Shown here in pieces: positions 6,777 to 9,664 of a stretch of DNA of 9,664 nucleotides. This stretch comes from Pseudomonadota bacterium (GTDB taxonomy: Bacteria > Pseudomonadota > Alphaproteobacteria > Rhizobiales > Hyphomicrobiaceae): NCBI GenBank assembly GCA_023430315.1, contig JAEZAW010000170.1:1-9664 (forward strand), given 5' to 3'. The notes beneath the pieces are model-generated. The model had not been told where the DNA came from. It did no database searches and was given only the letters and a program-made list of their open reading frames with translations. A program made the translations under genes and the position numbers. Every line of letters starts with the position of its first letter. The stretch's first letter is position 1.

Positions 6777-6810
6777 CGATATGGTTACATTTCTGGAAAC
6801 AGAGATATCG
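6777..6810. repeat. Nested inverted repeats in an AT-rich patch upstream of the repeat-protein gene
   Basis: CGATAT (6777-6782) and ATATCG (6805-6810) are perfect arms 22 bases apart. Inside them TTTCTGGAAA (6790-6799) is itself a perfect inverted repeat, centred within one base of the outer pair. Read as plus-strand RNA, 6789-6806 could also fold with a GAAA tetraloop (TCTG/CAGA core). The patch is the most AT-rich part of the gap and ends 43 bases before the ATG of the repeat protein, so it probably holds that gene's promoter or operator. I could not assign -35/-10 boxes. Confidence 0.35.
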
Positions 6811-6848
6811 GACGCACGCAAAGTGTTGCGCGCACAGAACACACGCGT

Positions 6849-6866
6849 GCAGATCGCGTGATCTGC
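6849..6866 (-). terminator. Candidate transcription terminator hairpin after the cold-shock gene
   Basis: GCAGATC (6849-6855) and GATCTGC (6860-6866) form a perfect 7-base stem with a 4-base loop, 25 bases past the cold-shock stop codon on the minus strand. The sequence that follows on that strand is only moderately T-rich (GTGTGTTCTGTG), so intrinsic termination may be weak. Confidence 0.45.
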
Positions 6867-6891
6867 CGCAGGTCAGCGCAGAGGCGGGCGC

Positions 6892-7107
6892 TCAGCCCGA
6901 GATCTGCAGATTGATGGCCTTGGGACCTTTGCCGCGCTTGTCGGGCTCGGTCTCGAACGAAATGCGCTGGCCTTCCGCCAGCGAGCCTACGCCCGAGCGC
7001 TCGACGGCGGACACGTGCACGAACACGTCGGCGCCGCCTTCGTCGGGCTTAATGAATCCATAACCTTTGGTCTGATTGAAAAACTTGACGACGCCCGTCT
7101 GCCGCAT
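6892..7107 (-). CDS. Cold-shock domain protein (CspA family)
   Basis: A 71-residue single cold-shock domain protein, the usual size for the family. Such proteins bind single-stranded RNA or DNA through an OB-fold beta barrel and act as RNA chaperones or antiterminators. RNP1 is KGYGFI (14-19) and RNP2 is DVFVHVS (27-33), with the expected aromatic residues Phe9/Phe10, Tyr16, Phe18, Phe29 and His31. The opening GVVKFFN and the closing GPKAINLQ are also typical. The start is the ATG at 7105-7107, chosen because AGAAGGA lies about 8 bases upstream and the domain starts there; in-frame codons further upstream lack family similarity. It is preceded by a 266-base gap after rlmJ, consistent with the long untranslated leader of many csp genes. 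Whether it is cold-inducible or constitutive cannot be read from the sequence. Confidence 0.96.
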   Translation of the reverse strand: MRQTGVVKFFNQTKGYGFIKPDEGGADVFVHVSAVERSGVGSLAEGQRISFETEPDKRGKGPKAINLQISG

Positions 7108-7177
7108 GCCTGCAATCCTTCTCCACGAGGGTGGTGAGCAGCTCGTGCCTTCCGCTCGGGAGACGTCAAACGCCCCT

Positions 7178-7209
7178 CGCATATCCATGCCGGCGCGCAT
7201 CCCATGCCG
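7178..7209. repeat. Imperfect tandem repeat in the cold-shock gene leader
   Basis: CGCATATCCATGCCG (7178-7192) is followed by CGCATCCCATGCCG (7196-7209), identical except for one gap and one substitution, separated by 3 bases. The copies lie about 70-100 bases before the cold-shock ATG and, in the minus-strand transcript, could compete for the same pairing partner. No function is known. Confidence 0.4.
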
Positions 7210-7254
7210 TTGAGCAGGACTGCGCTCCGCTGCATGTCGGCGCAGGCACACCAG

Positions 7255-7293
7255 CCCGCATCGAAAAAATATCCGACCGTCAAATCATGCGGG
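7255..7293. repeat. 7-base inverted repeat with 25-base AT-rich loop upstream of the cold-shock gene
   Basis: CCCGCAT (7255-7261) pairs perfectly with ATGCGGG (7287-7293). The loop contains a run of six A/T pairs (7264-7269). On the minus strand it lies about 150-185 bases upstream of the cold-shock ATG, either in the promoter region or at the 5' end of the leader RNA. No T-run follows the second arm, so it is not a good terminator for rlmJ. Confidence 0.35.
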
Positions 7294-7312
7294 CAAAGCA
7301 CAATTGCGTGAA
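7284..7312 (-). promoter_or_regulatory. Tentative promoter for the cold-shock gene
   Basis: On the minus strand, TTCACG (plus 7307-7312) and CATGAT (plus 7284-7289) are separated by exactly 17 bases; each matches the sigma-70 consensus at four of six positions. It would give a leader of about 170 bases. Such modest matches are common by chance. Confidence 0.2.
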
Positions 7313-7373
7313 GCTCTGGCATTAAGGCAACGTGCCGAAAATACAGGCAAACCGCTGCTTTCTGGGTGGTCAA

Positions 7374-8225
7374 TTAGCCGATCTGTGTGACATCCGCATG
7401 CGCGCCGGCACCATCCGCGAGGCGCTCGGCGAGAACCGGAAGCAGCACGGCGAGATCAGCGGCGAGCGTGTATGGCGGGTTGATGACAACGAGGCCGGAG
7501 CCGTTGAGCCGATCGCTATCCGTCGGCGCGCGGACGAGAAGCTCGACGGCCAGACTCTCCTGCGGCGAGATCTTGGCTATCGCCTGATGGAACCGCGTGA
7601 TCGGCCGCGGATCCTTGATCGGATACCACAGTAGATACACGCCACCCGCAAATCGGCGCATGGCGTTCTGAAGCCCCTGCGCCAGACGATCGAGTTCGCC
7701 GGCTTCCTCGAAGGGCGGGTCGACCAGGATGACGCCGCGCCTTTCTTTGGGTGGCAGCTGCGCCTTGAGCGCGAGCCAGCCGTCAAGACCGAGAACCTTG
7801 GCGCGCCGATCGCCGGCGAGGTTTTGATCGAGCGTCGCCGCATCCTCGGGATGCAGCTCGTTGGCGACGAGCCGGTCTTGCGGTCGCATGAGCGCCAGGG
7901 AGAGGCACGGCGAACCTGGATAGAACCGGAGCTGTCCTTCTGGGTTGCAACCGCGTACGGCGCCGAGATAGGGCGCGAGCAGCGCCGCGGCGGTCTCGGG
8001 CACGGGGGCCGCACCCGGCCCGATGAGGCGCCCGATGCCGCCCTCCCACTCCCCGGTCTTCCCGGCTTCCTCGCCCGCGAGGTCGTACATGCCGATGCCG
8101 GCGTGCGTATCGATGACGCGATAGGCCGCTTCCTTCTTCGCCATGTGCACGAGCACCAGCGACAGCACGGCGTGCTTCAGCACATCGGCAAAGTTCCCGG
8201 CATGGTAGGCGTGACGGTAGTTCAT
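7374..8225 (-). CDS. rlmJ: 23S rRNA (adenine(2030)-N(6))-methyltransferase RlmJ
   Basis: RlmJ transfers a methyl group from S-adenosylmethionine to N6 of A2030 in 23S rRNA. The 283-residue product matches the family in length and in its N-terminal signature MNYRHAYHAGNFADVLKH. The SAM-binding motif I region is VIDTHAGIGMYDL (37-49), and the catalytic N6-amino methyltransferase motif is DPPF (169-172) after the strand GVILV. Other family landmarks are YPGSP (102-106), LLWYPIKD (198-205) and NGSGLVVINPPY (241-252). The ATG at 8223-8225 is chosen because it begins the conserved N-terminus; the in-frame ATG at 8250-8252 would add nine unconserved residues. No ordinary ribosome site precedes either. 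Instead a perfect hairpin (8227-8250) ends one base before the chosen ATG. The gene is divergent from the MFS transporter across 229 bases. Confidence 0.95.
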   Translation of the reverse strand: MNYRHAYHAGNFADVLKHAVLSLVLVHMAKKEAAYRVIDTHAGIGMYDLAGEEAGKTGEWEGGIGRLIGPGAAPVPETAAALLAPYLGAVRGCNPEGQLRFYPGSPCLSLALMRPQDRLVANELHPEDAATLDQNLAGDRRAKVLGLDGWLALKAQLPPKERRGVILVDPPFEEAGELDRLAQGLQNAMRRFAGGVYLLWYPIKDPRPITRFHQAIAKISPQESLAVELLVRAPTDSDRLNGSGLVVINPPYTLAADLAVLLPVLAERLADGAGAHADVTQIG

Positions 8226-8226
8226 G

Positions 8227-8250
8227 GCCCGAGCGTCCAGCACCTCGGGC
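8227..8250 (-). promoter_or_regulatory. Perfect hairpin abutting the rlmJ start codon
   Basis: GCCCGAG (8227-8233) and CTCGGGC (8244-8250) form a 7-base GC-rich stem with a 10-base loop. In the minus-strand transcript the stem ends one base before the rlmJ ATG, and the only purine-rich candidate ribosome site (GAGGTG) is partly in the stem, too far from the ATG in linear sequence. It may limit or position translation initiation, or be a DNA-binding site. Confidence 0.4.
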
Positions 8251-8252
8251 AT

Positions 8253-8266
8253 CGCTTTGTCAAGCG
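8253..8266. repeat. Small inverted repeat CGCTT-TGTC-AAGCG
   Basis: Perfect 5-base arms (8253-8257, 8262-8266) around a 4-base loop, 3 bases from the hairpin at 8227-8250. The minus strand here also reads TTGACA (plus 8258-8263), an exact -35 match, but no acceptable -10 lies 16-18 bases downstream. Confidence 0.25.
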
Positions 8267-8316
8267 GCGCCCCGAGACCCCCACGATCCTCATCGCTGAC
8301 TTGAATTGTTGCGGTT

Positions 8317-8327
8317 TGAGAATCTCA
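8317..8327. promoter_or_regulatory. Candidate operator palindrome TGAGAATCTCA
   Basis: Perfect 5-base arms TGAGA and TCTCA around a single A, in the gap between the divergent rlmJ and MFS genes. Its centre (8322) is exactly 30 bases from the centre of the next palindrome (8352), close to three helical turns. No specific regulator can be named. Confidence 0.35.
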
Positions 8328-8345
8328 TGCCGCGTGACATACATG

Positions 8346-8358
8346 GATTGTCACAATC
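8346..8358. promoter_or_regulatory. Candidate operator palindrome GATTGTCACAATC
   Basis: Perfect 6-base arms GATTGT and ACAATC around a central C, about 100 bases before the MFS start. GTGAC/GTCAC half-sites also occur at 8334-8338, 8350-8354 and 8361-8365; GTGACA (8334-8339) forms a second inverted repeat with TGTCAC (8349-8354). This suggests a dimeric transcription factor site for the transporter; the regulator is unknown. Confidence 0.4.
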
Positions 8359-8454
8359 AGGTCACGTTGAGGCCTGCCCAGAGCATCGGATGATCGCTGC
8401 CCCCCGCATCCACCCACAGCCGCCCGCCTAGCATTCTCCTACCGGCCTCCCCCC

Positions 8455-9664
8455 ATGCAAAAATCCTCCGAGCCCACTCCCGTCCGCCTCCATTGGTGGC
8501 AGGACCCGATGTACCGCGTGGTCCATGCGGTCGGCGTCACGCAGGTGACGGCATGGGGTACGGCCTTCTACTGCCTCGGCGTCCTCGCAACTCCGATCGC
8601 CGAGGAGCTTGGCTTCACGCGTAGCTTCGTCTTCTTCGGCTTCACCATCGCCATGCTCATGCAAGGCTTGGTCTCCACCCCCATCGGCCAGCTCATCGAC
8701 CGCTGGGGCGGGCGACAGGTGATGAGTCTCGGCGTCGTGCTGATTGCCATCGGCCTCGCCGCCCTCGCCATGGTCACCAATTGGATCGCCTATCTCGCCG
8801 TGTGGGCCTTTCTCGGCGTGGCCATGCGCATGTCGCTCTACGATGCGGCCTTTGCCTCGGCCGTCCAGGTCGCGCCGAGCCGTGGCCGCAAGGCCATCTC
8901 GTACCTGACCCTCTACGGCGCATTCGCATCGACGGTGTTCTGGGTCATCGGGCACCAGCTCTCCGAGGCCATGGGCTGGCGCAATGCCCTGCTCGTCTTC
9001 GCCCTCATCAATCTCGTGGTCTGCCTGCCCCTGAACTGGTGGGGCCTCTCTATCCGCGAGTCGAAACCCGAGAACGCGCCAGCCGCAACCATGGCCGCCC
9101 GCGCCGTCGACGGCGCCCCGCTCGAGGGCCGAGCGCGCACCATCGGCATGATGCTCTTCGCCCTCATCATGTCGCTCAACGGCTTCGTCTTCGGCGTCGT
9201 CTCGGTGCAGCTCGTGCCGCTTTTCGAGACCGCCGGCATGGCCACCGCCACCGCGGTCTGGATCGCCTCACTTAAAGGCGTCGCGCAGTTCGGCGGCCGC
9301 GTCATCGAGATCGTATTTGGCCGCAACCTGCACGCCTTCACGGTGGCACGCTTTGCCATCGGCGCGCTGCCCTTCTCGCTGCTCCTATTGCTCTTCAGCG
9401 AAGGCGCGTTCGCCCCGATCCTCGCCTTCACACTTCTCATGGGCGCATCGCAGGGCGTGATCACCATCGTGCGCGGCGCCGTGCCGCTCGCCTTGTTCGG
9501 TGCCGAGGGCTACGGACGCGTGCTCGGCCTCATCGCGACGCCGATCCTCGTCGTCAGCGCGCTAGCACCGACAGTCTATGCCTTCATCCTCGACACGTGG
9601 GGCAGCACGGTCGGCGTGACGATCCTCCTCGTCAGCGCACTCATGGCCATGGTCGCCATTGAAC
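8455..9664 (+). CDS. Major facilitator superfamily transporter, 3' end cut by the window
   Basis: 403 codons are visible without a stop. The product is an inner-membrane MFS carrier with about 12 hydrophobic helices. Roughly, helices 1-6 lie at 22-198, a polar central loop at 199-229, and the second half starts about 230. The MFS motif A between helices 2 and 3 is GQLIDRWGGR (78-87), with a partial counterpart at GRVIEIVFGR (281-290). GYGRVLG (353-359) precedes a late helix. The visible part reaches what looks like helix 12, so only a short tail is probably missing. The start is uncertain: the ATG at 8455 has only pyrimidines before it, while the in-frame ATG at 8509 has GGCAGGA just upstream and begins directly before helix 1. 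The substrate cannot be told; the first half resembles transporters of organic anions and similar small molecules. It is divergent from rlmJ, with palindromes in the shared upstream region. Confidence 0.9.
   Translation, partial: MQKSSEPTPVRLHWWQDPMYRVVHAVGVTQVTAWGTAFYCLGVLATPIAEELGFTRSFVFFGFTIAMLMQGLVSTPIGQLIDRWGGRQVMSLGVVLIAIGLAALAMVTNWIAYLAVWAFLGVAMRMSLYDAAFASAVQVAPSRGRKAISYLTLYGAFASTVFWVIGHQLSEAMGWRNALLVFALINLVVCLPLNWWGLSIRESKPENAPAATMAARAVDGAPLEGRARTIGMMLFALIMSLNGFVFGVVSVQLVPLFETAGMATATAVWIASLKGVAQFGGRVIEIVFGRNLHAFTVARFAIGALPFSLLLLLFSEGAFAPILAFTLLMGASQGVITIVRGAVPLALFGAEGYGRVLGLIATPILVVSALAPTVYAFILDTWGSTVGVTILLVSALMAMVAIE

Noticed and set aside
7255..7293. Intrinsic terminator for rlmJ
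   Set aside because: The A/T run is in the loop rather than after the stem, and the loop is 25 bases long.
6987..7373. 128-residue minus-strand frame covering the cold-shock leader
   Set aside because: Its downstream part is an out-of-frame read of the cold-shock gene, and the leader part shows no domain or ribosome site; treated as leader sequence.
8235..8263. Consensus -35 TTGACA on the minus strand as the rlmJ promoter
   Set aside because: Bases 16-18 downstream (GCTGGA/CTGGAC) do not resemble a -10 element.

Overview
The window looks like ordinary chromosome from a high-GC alphaproteobacterium, most likely Hyphomicrobiales (Rhizobiales). The grounds are strong G/C bias at third codon positions, the gene families present, and weak, GC-rich promoters. 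The lineage is an inference from sequence style; there is no rRNA marker. I see no tRNA, rRNA, transposase, phage gene, CRISPR array or attachment site.

Layout: nine protein genes in four direction blocks. (1) 55-2608, minus strand: a type II (permuted) polyhydroxybutyrate depolymerase lipoprotein, a secreted RNase T2, and a small single-span membrane protein of unknown function. Each is separated by 110-150 bases, so they may be transcribed separately. (2) 2723-5646, plus strand: a YfcG/YghU-type glutathione S-transferase, then a 700-residue fusion of a DnaQ-like 3'-5' exonuclease, a CBS pair and a DUF294/GlnD-like nucleotidyltransferase. (3) 5664-8225, minus strand: rlmJ (23S rRNA m6A2030 methyltransferase), a cold-shock protein with a long, repeat-containing leader, and a 356-residue protein built of four degenerate repeats. 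(4) 8455 to the window end, plus strand: an MFS transporter cut off by the edge.

How the genes relate: the depolymerase and RNase T2 are both exported hydrolases and suggest scavenging of polymeric carbon and phosphate or nucleotides. rlmJ and the cold-shock gene both act on RNA. The two plus-strand genes of block 2 have no obvious shared pathway. The block 2 fusion and the block 3 repeat protein converge with only 17 bases between their stop codons.

No stretch longer than 300 bases lacks a gene. The larger gaps (517-658, 6735-6891, 7108-7373, 8226-8454) hold a striking number of perfect short inverted repeats, described individually. The most useful leads are the repeat protein at 5664-6734, the exonuclease-CBS-DUF294 fusion, and the inverted-repeat-dense region between rlmJ and the MFS gene. 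I found no evidence of a complete new multi-gene system.
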